Positions 10,901 through 19,064 of a stretch of 64,000 bases of DNA are shown here, in pieces. Position 1 is the first letter of the stretch. Every line of letters begins with the position of its first letter. A program made the position numbers and the translations under genes. The notes below the pieces were generated by a model. It was not told where the DNA came from and did no database searches. It saw only the letters and a list, made by a program, of their open reading frames with translations. Origin of the DNA: Marivirga tractuosa DSM 4126 (GTDB taxonomy: Bacteria; Bacteroidota; Bacteroidia; Cytophagales; Cyclobacteriaceae); NCBI RefSeq assembly GCF_000183425.1, contig NC_014759.1, positions 186,001 through 250,000 on the forward strand. The letters run 5' to 3'.

Positions 10901-11006
10901 ATTTGACCCGGATATTAGTTCTGCTAATCCATTAGCTAGGGGAGTTGACTATGGTCAATATCCGCAAGCAAAATCATTGATGGGTGGTTTTAATATTAAA
11001 TTTTAA
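7914..11006 (+). CDS. SusC-like TonB-dependent outer-membrane transporter
   Basis: A 1030-residue protein with a signal peptide (1-20, ending SYAQ). A carboxypeptidase-regulatory-like beta-sandwich follows (about 22-95, with VSGKVTDESNNSMPGVNI). Next is a TonB-box-like segment NEVVVVGYGS, a plug domain (about 110-225, with VVDGI and GAPGGSSNINIRGIS) and the 22-strand barrel to the C-terminus, which ends in phenylalanine. SusC proteins import oligosaccharides across the outer membrane using TonB energy, with a SusD lipoprotein as lid. The susD homologue starts 11 bp downstream and glucanases follow, so imported beta-glucan oligomers are the likely substrate. Length and domain order are typical for the family. 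Confidence 0.95.
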   Translation: MKHYLLIAVLLLTSYFSYAQERTVSGKVTDESNNSMPGVNIMVMGSSAGTTTDIDGNFKLSVDPEATLRFSFIGYSTVEVPVNGRSVIDVQMSPDLQSLNEVVVVGYGSTSKKELTGATAQVDGDKIEERNVPRVDQALQGQLAGVNVSTNSGAPGGSSNINIRGISTNGNSSPLIVVDGIIYEADGLNALNPNDIESINVLKDGTAGIYGVRAANGVIIIETKKGKKNAKPTLNLSGYYGVQRTAKKLDLLNATEYATLKNEAFVAGNQTPPFNNTNLGEGTDWQDLVFRDAPIQNYNISVSGGTEKTTYNIGGSYFGQEGIVGGSKAFFERYNGRLNFTTEILPKLKLTNVLLYTNEYSKAIPQGGIGSVLYNATNAYPTEPLRTDGRYSYLINVADIINPVAQIENTYNNSRVNKIVGKQELTYDILDNLSASGRVAYTYSLVDYKQFNPLVFYGSGKNQNSALNADLDPQTTLIGEEVGGLLLERGANVTEARTTYLDYLFEGFVNYENTFADLHNVKSTVGVSFNETSFQSLSGTAFNIPNNSLDLADISTNQAVSGYLNQVSSAQNVDRLSSIFLRGEYDFGKRYLFSGVIRRDGSTRFGPNNRFGYFGSLSGAWVISDESFYNVDAIEFAKLRVSHGWSGNDRIASYVYRANLGGEAQYVFDNTIVNGVAIGIAPNPSLQWESTQQTNIGLDLSLFNSVDIGANYFLKNTENLLIQAQASAILGTYGAGSAPPFVNAGTVQNQGIEFDLNYEFKPLDDFSINVNYNFTYLRNEVTQLPAGTDFIPGVQFGVGGNTATRFEEGFPIGYFIGLETDGVWQTAEEIASSSVQQPGAQPGDLKYVDQNGDGVISFGDDSDRTMIGSPNPDFIMGLNINAKYKGFDLTASVTSIIGNEIIRNYERQQPYANQLAYNINRWTGPGSTNEYPRLTTGQTRNNEFSDFYVEDGSFARVRNIQVGYNLPKNLCESLNMTSMRIYIGSINPFTLTKYMGFDPDISSANPLARGVDYGQYPQAKSLMGGFNIKF

Positions 11007-11017
11007 ATATAGATATC

Positions 11018-12517
11018 ATGAGAATATATAATAAAGTATTTAGTTTTTTTATACTGCTAGTGGGCAGTATAGTTTTAAATTCTTGCGATGATAAGCTCGA
11101 TTTAGAGCCTTTGTACTCGCAAGATGCAGATTCTTATTTCAGCACTCCAGCTGACTATGAAAGAGCATTAGTTGGAGCATATGATTTGATGCAAACATCA
11201 TATTTGAATCTTTGGATTGGTGAAATTGCTTCTGATAATGCAATTGCCGGTGGTGAAAGTGTTAACGATACACAAGGGTTGCATGAGATAGAAGCTATGA
11301 ATCACAATGCAGTTAATAATGAATTGAGAAGTGTTTTTCAGTTTAATTATGCAGGAATTACCAGAACAAACTATTTGTTTATAAATAAGGATAATATAGA
11401 TTTTCCTGGAAAAGAGGTTTTATTTGGTGAAGCACATTTCTTAAGAGCTTACTATTACTTTCAATTGGTTAAGTATTTTGGAGATGTCCCATTAATAGTA
11501 GATAAGTTTTTAGGTGCTGATGAGGTTACAACTATAGGTAGAACTCCATCGGCAGAAGTTTATGCTCAAATAGAGGCAGATCTTATAGCAGCTTCTGAAG
11601 TGTTAGATTGGACTGTTGAAGTGGAAGGCAAGGTAACCAAAGGTGCTGCACTAGCACTATTAGGTAGAGTTTATCTTTATCAAGATAAATTTGAAGAAGC
11701 TTCTCAGGTTTTAGAACAAGTGATTAATGAAGGGCCATACAGCCTAATCACAACTACTTCAAGTGAAGAGTATACTGATCTTTTCAGTGTAAATCAGGAA
11801 GGTAATTCTGAGTCTGTATTTGAAATTCAATATTCAGGTCAAGAAGGTGGATCATACGGATGTTTGGTTTGTCTTGAAGGTTTTGCAGCTGTTGGTTTCC
11901 AAGGCATACGTCAATACGAAGGACCTGTTTACGGTGATGGAAATAGTTATAATCTACCTACACAGGATTTGTATGAAGCCTATGCATTAGGAGACATAAG
12001 AAGAAACGGTACTGTTTTAAATTTAGATGAATTTATTAGTGAACAACCTAATGCTGCTGAGATTTCTTATGCAGTAGGAGGCGGAGGCCACACTGGTTTC
12101 TACAACAATAAATATATCAAAAGACAAGATGAATTAGGGTTGCCTGACAATGATTTAACAAGTCCAGTTAACTACAGATTGATAAGGCTCCCTGATGTTT
12201 ACTTGATGGCAGCGGAAGCTTTTAATAGAAAAAATGGTCCAGATGATGCAAAAGCATTAGGTTACCTTAATGATGTTAGAGAAAGAGTAGGAATGCCTGA
12301 AGTTAATTTTTCTGGTGAGCAGTTAACTGAAGCTATTTGGGCTGAAAGAAGATTGGAACTTTCAGGTGAAGGTTTTAGGTTTTGGGACTTAGTGAGGACA
12401 GGTAGAGCAGCTCAAGAAATTGATGGGTTTACAGCTGGTAAAAATGAGTTATTTCCAATTCCTCAAATTGAGATCGACTTAGCAGGTGGAAACTGGAATC
12501 AAAACCCTAATTATTAA
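11018..12517 (+). CDS. SusD/RagB-like surface glycan-binding lipoprotein
   Basis: A 499-residue protein with a lipobox ending at Cys23 (IVLNSC), followed by the SusD-like N-terminal region (with FLRAYYYFQLVKYFGDVPLI) and the C-terminal RagB/SusD region (EAIWAERRLELSGEGFRFWDLVRTG). SusD proteins sit on the cell surface as the lid of the SusC barrel and bind the incoming glycan. The gene lies 11 bp after the SusC gene in the same direction and is surely co-transcribed. The binding specificity cannot be read from the sequence; the neighbouring GH16 and GH3 enzymes suggest a beta-1,3-glucan. Confidence 0.95.
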   Translation: MRIYNKVFSFFILLVGSIVLNSCDDKLDLEPLYSQDADSYFSTPADYERALVGAYDLMQTSYLNLWIGEIASDNAIAGGESVNDTQGLHEIEAMNHNAVNNELRSVFQFNYAGITRTNYLFINKDNIDFPGKEVLFGEAHFLRAYYYFQLVKYFGDVPLIVDKFLGADEVTTIGRTPSAEVYAQIEADLIAASEVLDWTVEVEGKVTKGAALALLGRVYLYQDKFEEASQVLEQVINEGPYSLITTTSSEEYTDLFSVNQEGNSESVFEIQYSGQEGGSYGCLVCLEGFAAVGFQGIRQYEGPVYGDGNSYNLPTQDLYEAYALGDIRRNGTVLNLDEFISEQPNAAEISYAVGGGGHTGFYNNKYIKRQDELGLPDNDLTSPVNYRLIRLPDVYLMAAEAFNRKNGPDDAKALGYLNDVRERVGMPEVNFSGEQLTEAIWAERRLELSGEGFRFWDLVRTGRAAQEIDGFTAGKNELFPIPQIEIDLAGGNWNQNPNY

Positions 12518-12538
12518 AACGAATCTAATTTAACAATT

Positions 12539-14641
12539 ATGAAAAAGTATATTTTCAATTTATTCATACTCTCATTACTTTTTGCTTTTACAGCATGTAA
12601 TGAGGAGTTTGTGCTAGAAGAAGCACCTGATGCTGGAGAAGCTTCTTTCGATGTGAATCCTTCATCAAAAGGTGAGAATTATGTGATTTTGAGCAATAGC
12701 TCGGATGGTTTTATTAAGAAGTGGGATTTTGGCAATGGTGCTAGTGCAGAAGGGGACGAGGTAGAAGCTTATTTTCCTTTCGAAGGTGAATATGAGGTAA
12801 CGCTTACGGTCTATGCTGCTGGTGGTTCTGTAAGTTCATCCGAAACAGTAGCGATTAGTAATACTGACCCGAATATCTGTAATGTAGAGTTTTTGGAGTT
12901 ACTAACAGGTGGCTGTGATCAGCCAGAAGGTAAGACTTGGGTAATTGATGCAGAACGTGCTGGTCATTTTGGAGTTGGACCTCCAAACGCAGCTGGGCCA
13001 GATTACTATGCTGCAGGAGCCAATGAGAAAGCAGGAGGCGGAATGTACAATGATGAGTACACTTTTATTTTAAATCAGTATCAATATGTTCAAGAAACGA
13101 ATGGCGATATTTATTTAAATCCTGCTCAAGCAAGTAATTTCCCAGGTGCCTTTGAACCTGAAGTGGGAGATAGAAAAGCTCCATATGATGCACCGGAAAA
13201 TATTAATTTTGCAATCTCTGAGAACGCTGAGGGTCAGCCGGTCATCAGTTTTAACAATAATGGATTTATAGGTTATAACACTGGGGTAAATACTTATACA
13301 ATTCTTTCTATTTCAGAAAATGAAATGTTTGTTCGCTTCAATGATGCTGCAACTCCCGATTTATCGTGGTTTCATCGTTTAATTAGAAAAGGATTTGCTC
13401 CAATTGAAGCTGGCTTTACAGTTGAAACTACAGAGCTTACGGCTTCCTTTACAAATACAAGTCTGAATGCTGAAACTTATTCATGGGAGTTTGGTGACGG
13501 AACTACTAGTAGTGAAGAAAGTCCGATTCATACTTATGCTGAAGAAGGTACTTATAGTGTTACATTAGAGGTCAGCGGTCCTGGTCAATCAGCTTCTGTT
13601 ACGCAAGAAGTTTCGGTCTCAGCTGCTCCAAAAGTGCTTCCTTTTACTTTTGAGGAAAATAACACGCAATTTGGAACATTTGGTGGTACAGTTTTCAACG
13701 TAATTGATAATCCAGATGCGTCAGGAGCTAATACTTCTGCAAGAGTAGGTGAATTTCAAAAAGGTACTGAATTTTCATTTGCAGGATTAGCATTGTTGTT
13801 GGATGAGCCAGTTGATTTTTCTGAGAATACTACTTTGTCTATGAAAATATGGTCTCCAGTTGCTACAAATGCAATCTTAAAGTTAGAAGCTGCAGGTGAC
13901 GCAGGTACTTTCACTGAGCAGAACGTAAGTATCCCAGTTGCTAATGAGTGGGTTGAACTTACTTTTGATTTCACTGGAGCTCAAAGTAATCTTCAAAATT
14001 TAGTTATTTTCGCAGATACTGATAATAACAATGGCGGTACATTCTATATAGATGATATAGGCTTTGCTACTGAGTCTGCTGATGAAATCTCTTTAGATCT
14101 TCTAACAGGGGAGAATGAAAAGGCATGGGTTCTAAAACCAGCAGCAGGTGCTTTTGGAGTTGGACCAGCGAAGGGCAGCGATGAGTTTTTCCCTAATGGT
14201 GCCGATATTTCGGGTGATAGACCATGCTTATTTAATGATGAATTCATTTTCAAAACAGGAGGTCAATATGAATATAATGCCAATGGTGACATTTACGGTG
14301 AAGCTTATATGGGAATAGCTGAAGGTTGTACTGATGATACGGCATTGGATGGAACTGATGCCGAGGCATGGGGACCTGGAACACATTCCTTTTCTTTAAC
14401 TCCTGCTACTGACACTGATCCCGCTTTTATCACAGTTAGGGGTACAGGTGCTTTTATAGCTTTACCAAAAGCTTATAACGGAGGTGAATATGGTGCAGCA
14501 CCACCAGATATGGACAAGCCAGTTACCTATGAGGTTATCGATTACTTTAAGAATGCCTCTGGTGAAGAACTTAGCTTGGCAATTGATGTTTCTGGCGATG
14601 GTAGTGTCTACTGGAACTTTGTTTTAGTCCCAGCGGAATAA
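12539..14641 (+). CDS. PKD-containing lipoprotein, probable surface glycan-binding protein in SusE/F position
   Basis: The 700-residue protein has a lipobox at Cys20 (FAFTAC) and no catalytic motif that I recognise. Order of parts: PKD domain (about 35-110), module A (about 121-280), second PKD (about 290-360, with SWEFGDGTTSSEESPIHTY), a beta-sandwich resembling carbohydrate-binding modules (about 367-510), and module A' (about 521-700). Modules A and A' are an internal duplication; both carry LLTG, then FGVGP, a NDEF/Y-x-F segment and NGDIY. It lies 21 bp after the susD homologue and before the GH16 gene, the position of surface glycan-binding proteins in other loci. Binding of beta-glucan is inferred; the exact module families would need profile searches. 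Confidence 0.8.
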   Translation: MKKYIFNLFILSLLFAFTACNEEFVLEEAPDAGEASFDVNPSSKGENYVILSNSSDGFIKKWDFGNGASAEGDEVEAYFPFEGEYEVTLTVYAAGGSVSSSETVAISNTDPNICNVEFLELLTGGCDQPEGKTWVIDAERAGHFGVGPPNAAGPDYYAAGANEKAGGGMYNDEYTFILNQYQYVQETNGDIYLNPAQASNFPGAFEPEVGDRKAPYDAPENINFAISENAEGQPVISFNNNGFIGYNTGVNTYTILSISENEMFVRFNDAATPDLSWFHRLIRKGFAPIEAGFTVETTELTASFTNTSLNAETYSWEFGDGTTSSEESPIHTYAEEGTYSVTLEVSGPGQSASVTQEVSVSAAPKVLPFTFEENNTQFGTFGGTVFNVIDNPDASGANTSARVGEFQKGTEFSFAGLALLLDEPVDFSENTTLSMKIWSPVATNAILKLEAAGDAGTFTEQNVSIPVANEWVELTFDFTGAQSNLQNLVIFADTDNNNGGTFYIDDIGFATESADEISLDLLTGENEKAWVLKPAAGAFGVGPAKGSDEFFPNGADISGDRPCLFNDEFIFKTGGQYEYNANGDIYGEAYMGIAEGCTDDTALDGTDAEAWGPGTHSFSLTPATDTDPAFITVRGTGAFIALPKAYNGGEYGAAPPDMDKPVTYEVIDYFKNASGEELSLAIDVSGDGSVYWNFVLVPAE

Positions 14642-14650
14642 TATTAGGAT

Positions 14651-14689
14651 AAAGAGTGGGAGATAATACTAACTTCCGCTCTTTATTTT
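14651..14689 (+). terminator. Stem-loop between transport and enzyme genes of the glucan locus
   Basis: A 12-bp stem (14651-14662 with 14673-14684, two G-U pairs) with a 10-nt loop is followed by ATTTTG. It lies 9 bp after the PKD-protein stop and about 45 bp before the first GH16 gene. It could end part of the transcripts or stabilise the 3' end of the susCD messages, giving different amounts of binding and enzyme proteins. The tail has only a short T run, so complete termination is doubtful. Confidence 0.6.
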
Positions 14690-14732
14690 GTAATCTTTAC
14701 ATAAATTTTCTTTAATTATTTCTTTTACGCTT

Positions 14733-15827
14733 ATGCTTTTCAGAGTTCAAGTCCTAATTCTTTCATTATTTTCAATCGCTTGCACTAGTGCAGATTCTGA
14801 AATTGTGCCACTGCCGCCAAGTGATTTAAATGTGGAAGTTGTCATTAATGAATCAAATTCCAATACGATAAAGGTTTCAGCATCTGCTGAAAACGCTAAC
14901 TATTATACTTTTTCATTTGGTGATGGTTCTGATAAATTGCGAGATGATGATGGTGAAGTTACCTATTCATACGCAGAGTCAGGGGACTATACTATAGAAG
15001 TTAATGCACATACTACAGCAGAAGTCTTTATTTCAAGCTCTCAGGAGGTAACTATTACAATTCAACAAAACTCTGATATTGATGATGAAGGCTATGTTTC
15101 ACCTATGGAATACGAAGGCTATAATTTAGTTTGGCAAGATGAATTTGAAGCTGACCAACTTTCCGATGACTATACATTTGAAATCGGTACAGGTAGTAAC
15201 GGATGGGGAAATAATGAATCGCAGTACTACAGAGAAGAAAATACACGTCTAGAAGAAGGTTATTTAGTCATTCAGGCAAAAAAAGAAAATTTTCAAGGGC
15301 AAGAATATACTTCGTCAAGAATTATAACAGAAGGTATAAAAGAATTTAAGTATGGTAGATTCGATATCAGAGCAAGAATGCCATATGGTCAAGGAATATG
15401 GCCAGCTATCTGGATGTTAGGTTCCAATTTCAGACAAGTTGGATGGCCACATTGCGGTGAAATTGATATTATGGAAATGATTGGAGGCCAAGGAAGGGAA
15501 GCTACCGTGCATGGTACAGTTCATTGGCAAAGTAATGAAGGTTATGCCAATTTTGGTCATAGTAAAAATCTATCTGATGGCACCTTAGCAGATAAATTCC
15601 ATGTGTTTTCCATAATTTGGGATGAAAATTCCATTCAATGGTTGATTGATAATGAGCCCTATGGTTCAATTGATACTACGCCTGCTCATTTAGATGAATT
15701 TAGAGAAGAGTTTTTCTTTATTTTTAATGTAGCCGTAGGAGGTAACTGGCCAGGCTATCCTGATGCCAATACAGAGTTTCCACAAGAAATGTGGATAGAT
15801 TATGTAAGAGTATTTCAACAACCATAA
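14733..15827 (+). CDS. PKD-GH16 endo-beta-1,3-glucanase (laminarinase-type) lipoprotein
   Basis: A 364-residue protein. The lipobox ends at Cys17 (FSIAC). A PKD-like domain (about 30-115, with SFGDGSDKL) precedes the GH16 catalytic domain (about 130-364). The family signature GEIDIMEMIG gives the nucleophile Glu243, Asp245 and acid/base Glu248. The inserted Met in the ExDIxE motif is the form seen in laminarinases and lichenases rather than in agarases or carrageenases. It would cut internal beta-1,3 (or mixed) linkages at the cell surface. It follows the transport genes after a small hairpin and precedes the GH3 gene by 39 bp. The enzyme class is firm; the precise polymer is inferred. Confidence 0.92.
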   Translation: MLFRVQVLILSLFSIACTSADSEIVPLPPSDLNVEVVINESNSNTIKVSASAENANYYTFSFGDGSDKLRDDDGEVTYSYAESGDYTIEVNAHTTAEVFISSSQEVTITIQQNSDIDDEGYVSPMEYEGYNLVWQDEFEADQLSDDYTFEIGTGSNGWGNNESQYYREENTRLEEGYLVIQAKKENFQGQEYTSSRIITEGIKEFKYGRFDIRARMPYGQGIWPAIWMLGSNFRQVGWPHCGEIDIMEMIGGQGREATVHGTVHWQSNEGYANFGHSKNLSDGTLADKFHVFSIIWDENSIQWLIDNEPYGSIDTTPAHLDEFREEFFFIFNVAVGGNWPGYPDANTEFPQEMWIDYVRVFQQP

Positions 15828-15866
15828 ATAGTATATTCGCCTACAACCATAAAACTATAAATAGAC

Positions 15867-18155
15867 ATGCATAATAATCTATTGAAATTAATAGGGGTAG
15901 CTGTTGCTGCAGTATTTGTAATTTCTTGTGCTGATCCTGCTAAAAACAATAGCTCGCAAAATGTTATTAATACTAAGGTCGATTCACTTCTTTCTTTAAT
16001 GACCTTAGAAGAAAAAATTGGACAATTAAACCAATATAGCCTGGGAAGTGAATTTACTGGGCCAGGAAATAAAAAAGGTCAAGATAGTATTCGCTATCAA
16101 CAATTAATTTCTGGGCAAGTAGGGTCTGTACTCAATTTATTGGGAGCAGAAAATACTCGCAAAATGCAAGAATTAGTAGTCGAAAACTCAAGATTAGGCA
16201 TACCACTTCTTTTTGCATATGACGTTATTCATGGGTATCAAACCATGTTTCCAGTTCCTCTGGCAGAAAGTGCTTCCTGGAATTTAGACCTAATGCAGAA
16301 AACCGCTCAGGCAGCAGCTGCAGAAGCTGCAGCATCTGGTTTACACTGGACCTTTGCTCCAATGATAGACGTTACCGTTGATGCCCGATGGGGTAGGGTA
16401 ATGGAAGGAGCCGGTGAAGATCCGTTTTTACATGCTGAAATTGCAAAAGCAAGGATTCGTGGTTTTCAAGGTGAAGATTTAGCTCATAACAAAACAATTG
16501 CAGCTACTGCAAAACACTTTGCTGGATATGGTTATGCTGAAAGCGGGAAAGATTATAATTCTGTTAATATCAATCAGTATATCCTTCATAATCACATTCT
16601 GCCACCTTTTAAAGCAGCTACTGAGGTTAATGTAGCCAGCTTTATGAATTCGTTTAATGATATAAATGCAGTTCCTGCAACCGCTAACCAGTATTTGTTG
16701 CAAGATATTCTTCGCAAAAAATGGAATTATGATGGAGTTGTGGTTTCTGACTGGAATTCTATCGGGGAATTAGTTAATCATGGCGTGAGTCCTGATTTGA
16801 AAGATGCGGCTAAAAAAGCAATTACTGCTGGTAGTGAAATAGATATGGAAGGGACAGCCTATATTCAACATCTTGCTAAGTTGGTCAACGATGGGGTAAT
16901 TCAAGAAACTTTAATTGATGATGCTGTTCGAAATGTGTTGGAGTTAAAGTTCAAATTAGGCCTCTTTGACGATCCTTATAAATATTCTGATTTAGAAAGA
17001 GAAAATGAAATTGTAGGTAATAAGCAACATCACGCTTTAGCAGAAGAAATTGCTAAAGAATCAATTGTGCTCTTGAAAAACGATAATGAATTGCTACCCT
17101 TGGTAGAGACTAAAAATATTGCGGTTATTGGACCATTAGCCAAAGATAAGGATACTCCTTTAGGAAATTGGAGAGCTCAGGCAGTCGAAAACTCTGCTAT
17201 TTCATTATTTGAGGGTTTAGAAAATACTTTACCGAAAACTACTTCATTAAGATATGCAGAAGGGGTTAAGCTATCCATTGGACCTAATAACTTCTTTCAG
17301 GAGCAAGTGATCAATGAAGATGATCGCTCTGGATTTGAAGAAGCAAAGCAATTGGCTAAAAATTCAGATTTGGTGATTATGGCATTGGGTGAAACTGCCT
17401 ATATGTCTGGAGAGGGTAGAAGCCGCGCAGCTATCACATTACCAGGATTACAAAAAGAATTGCTTAAAGAGATTCATGCAATTAATCCAAATATTGTTTT
17501 GGTTTTGATGAATGGTAGACCTTTGGATTTGAGTTGGGAAGATGAAAATATTCCTGCAATAGTGGAAGCTTGGCACTTAGGACAAAGAGCCGGAACGGCC
17601 ATAGCTGAAACTTTGACTGGAAAAAATAATCCCTCAGGGAAATTAACTATGAGTTTCCCTCGTCAGGTCGGACAAGTTCCTATTTACTATAATCATAAGG
17701 TTACTGGCAGACCATCGACTGCTCCTGGTCAAGTGTTTTATGCTCACCATACTGATGTTGACAATTCTCCACTTTACCCTTTCGGATATGGTTTGAGCTA
17801 TTCTACTTTTGAATATGGAGAAATAGAATTATCCAAAAGCTCTCTGTCAGAAGATGAGAGTATTACTGTTTCAGTAAATGTGAAGAATACGAGTAATCGT
17901 GATGGGCGAGAGGTGGTTCAACTTTATATACAAGATTTAGTTGCGGATGAAACCCCTATGGTAAAGTCTTTAAAAGCCTTTCAAAAAGTAATGATTAACG
18001 CGGGGGAATCAGTAAAAGTGGAATTTTCAATAAATCCACAAATGCTATCCTATTATAAGTCAAATGGAGATTTATCTCTAGAGAAGGGTGATTTTAGGGT
18101 GTTTATTGGTGGTAATTCATCAGTTGAAGAACATAAAGAATTTAAATTAAAATGA
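15867..18155 (+). CDS. GH3 beta-glucosidase (BglX-type) lipoprotein
   Basis: The 762-residue protein has a lipobox at Cys21 (FVISC), the GH3 N-terminal TIM-barrel (about 40-370), the alpha/beta sandwich (about 400-620) and a fibronectin-III-like C-terminal domain (about 670-750). The nucleophile Asp295 lies in VVVSDWNSIG, and the ATAKHFAGYG and GRVMEGAGEDP motifs are intact. A likely acid/base Glu sits in MSGEGRSR. It would release glucose from short beta-glucans, probably in the periplasm or at the membrane. The stop overlaps the start of the second GH16 gene by 4 bp (ATGA), indicating translational coupling. Length and architecture match BglX-type enzymes. Confidence 0.93.
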   Translation: MHNNLLKLIGVAVAAVFVISCADPAKNNSSQNVINTKVDSLLSLMTLEEKIGQLNQYSLGSEFTGPGNKKGQDSIRYQQLISGQVGSVLNLLGAENTRKMQELVVENSRLGIPLLFAYDVIHGYQTMFPVPLAESASWNLDLMQKTAQAAAAEAAASGLHWTFAPMIDVTVDARWGRVMEGAGEDPFLHAEIAKARIRGFQGEDLAHNKTIAATAKHFAGYGYAESGKDYNSVNINQYILHNHILPPFKAATEVNVASFMNSFNDINAVPATANQYLLQDILRKKWNYDGVVVSDWNSIGELVNHGVSPDLKDAAKKAITAGSEIDMEGTAYIQHLAKLVNDGVIQETLIDDAVRNVLELKFKLGLFDDPYKYSDLERENEIVGNKQHHALAEEIAKESIVLLKNDNELLPLVETKNIAVIGPLAKDKDTPLGNWRAQAVENSAISLFEGLENTLPKTTSLRYAEGVKLSIGPNNFFQEQVINEDDRSGFEEAKQLAKNSDLVIMALGETAYMSGEGRSRAAITLPGLQKELLKEIHAINPNIVLVLMNGRPLDLSWEDENIPAIVEAWHLGQRAGTAIAETLTGKNNPSGKLTMSFPRQVGQVPIYYNHKVTGRPSTAPGQVFYAHHTDVDNSPLYPFGYGLSYSTFEYGEIELSKSSLSEDESITVSVNVKNTSNRDGREVVQLYIQDLVADETPMVKSLKAFQKVMINAGESVKVEFSINPQMLSYYKSNGDLSLEKGDFRVFIGGNSSVEEHKEFKLK

Positions 18156-18952
18156 AGAAATTATATGTAATAGGGCTTTTGCTGTTGTTCAGCCAATGTA
18201 ATCAAAAAGAAGATTATTTAATTTGGTCTGATGAATTTGATGGAACCGGTTTACCTGATTCGAAAAACTGGAATATTTCTGAGGGTGATGGTTGCCCCGA
18301 ATTATGCGGCTTTGGGAATAACGAAAAACAGTTTTATACCAAGAATTTGGAAAACCTCAGGTTAGAAGATGGAAAGTTAGTTATCAATGCATTAAAAGAT
18401 GCGGAAAATGGGTATACATCAGCTAAACTAACAACAAAAGATATATTGGATTGGAAATATGGCTACGTTGAAGTGAGAGCGAAATTACCTGAAGGAAAGG
18501 GCTCATGGCCAGCAATTTGGATGCTTCCTACTTTGAAGGGCAACATGGAGTGGCCAAGAGATGGTGAAATTGATATTATGGAATATGTTGGATATAATCC
18601 GGGGACGGTTTATGGTACAATTCATACTGAGAGCTATAATCATATCAAAGGGACAGAGAAGTCTGATTCTGTTAAAATTCCGGATGCGCATGAGAAGTTC
18701 CATACCTATGCTATTCATTGGACAGAGCAAAAAATTGAATGGCTGGTAGATGATATTCCTTATCATGCAGTATATAAAAATGGAGATGGAAAAGATGGAT
18801 GGCCATTTGACAATGAATTTCATTTAATCTTAAACCTGGCAGTTGGTGGTAATTGGGGTGGAAAGTACGGAATTGATGATAAAAGTTTCCCCCAAGAATT
18901 TGTAATTGATTATGTGAGGTTATATTCTCAAAAACCAGATTTAGCAAAATAA
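18152..18952 (+). CDS. GH16 endo-beta-glucanase lipoprotein without accessory domain
   Basis: A 266-residue lipoprotein (lipobox Cys16, LLFSQC) that is almost entirely a GH16 domain. The motif GEIDIMEYVG gives Glu139, Asp141 and Glu144 as the catalytic set, and the substrate cleft segments GYVEVRAKLPEGKGSWPAIWML and NLAVGGNWGG are in their usual places. Compared with the other GH16 here it lacks the PKD domain and carries an extra Cys pair near its N-terminus (GCPELCGFG). Two GH16 enzymes in one locus commonly divide work between polymer and oligomer, or between linear and branched glucan. It overlaps the GH3 gene by 4 bp. Confidence 0.92.
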   Translation: MKKLYVIGLLLLFSQCNQKEDYLIWSDEFDGTGLPDSKNWNISEGDGCPELCGFGNNEKQFYTKNLENLRLEDGKLVINALKDAENGYTSAKLTTKDILDWKYGYVEVRAKLPEGKGSWPAIWMLPTLKGNMEWPRDGEIDIMEYVGYNPGTVYGTIHTESYNHIKGTEKSDSVKIPDAHEKFHTYAIHWTEQKIEWLVDDIPYHAVYKNGDGKDGWPFDNEFHLILNLAVGGNWGGKYGIDDKSFPQEFVIDYVRLYSQKPDLAK

Positions 18953-19003
18953 TTTATTAGTCATAATCAAAAATATTAACCACCTATAAAATTTACTGTT
19001 AAA

Positions 19004-19019
19004 TGATGTTTTAACATCA
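19004..19019 (+). terminator. Short hairpin before the MFS transporter gene
   Basis: TGATGTTTTAACATCA folds into a 6-bp stem with a 4-nt loop and is followed by ATATTTTTT. It sits in the 112-bp gap between the second GH16 gene and the transporter. It may be a weak terminator or attenuator; the stem is short and AT-rich. Confidence 0.3.
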
Positions 19020-19064
19020 ATATTTTTTGGTAATATAGCTTTTCACTTAAAAATACTATTGGAA

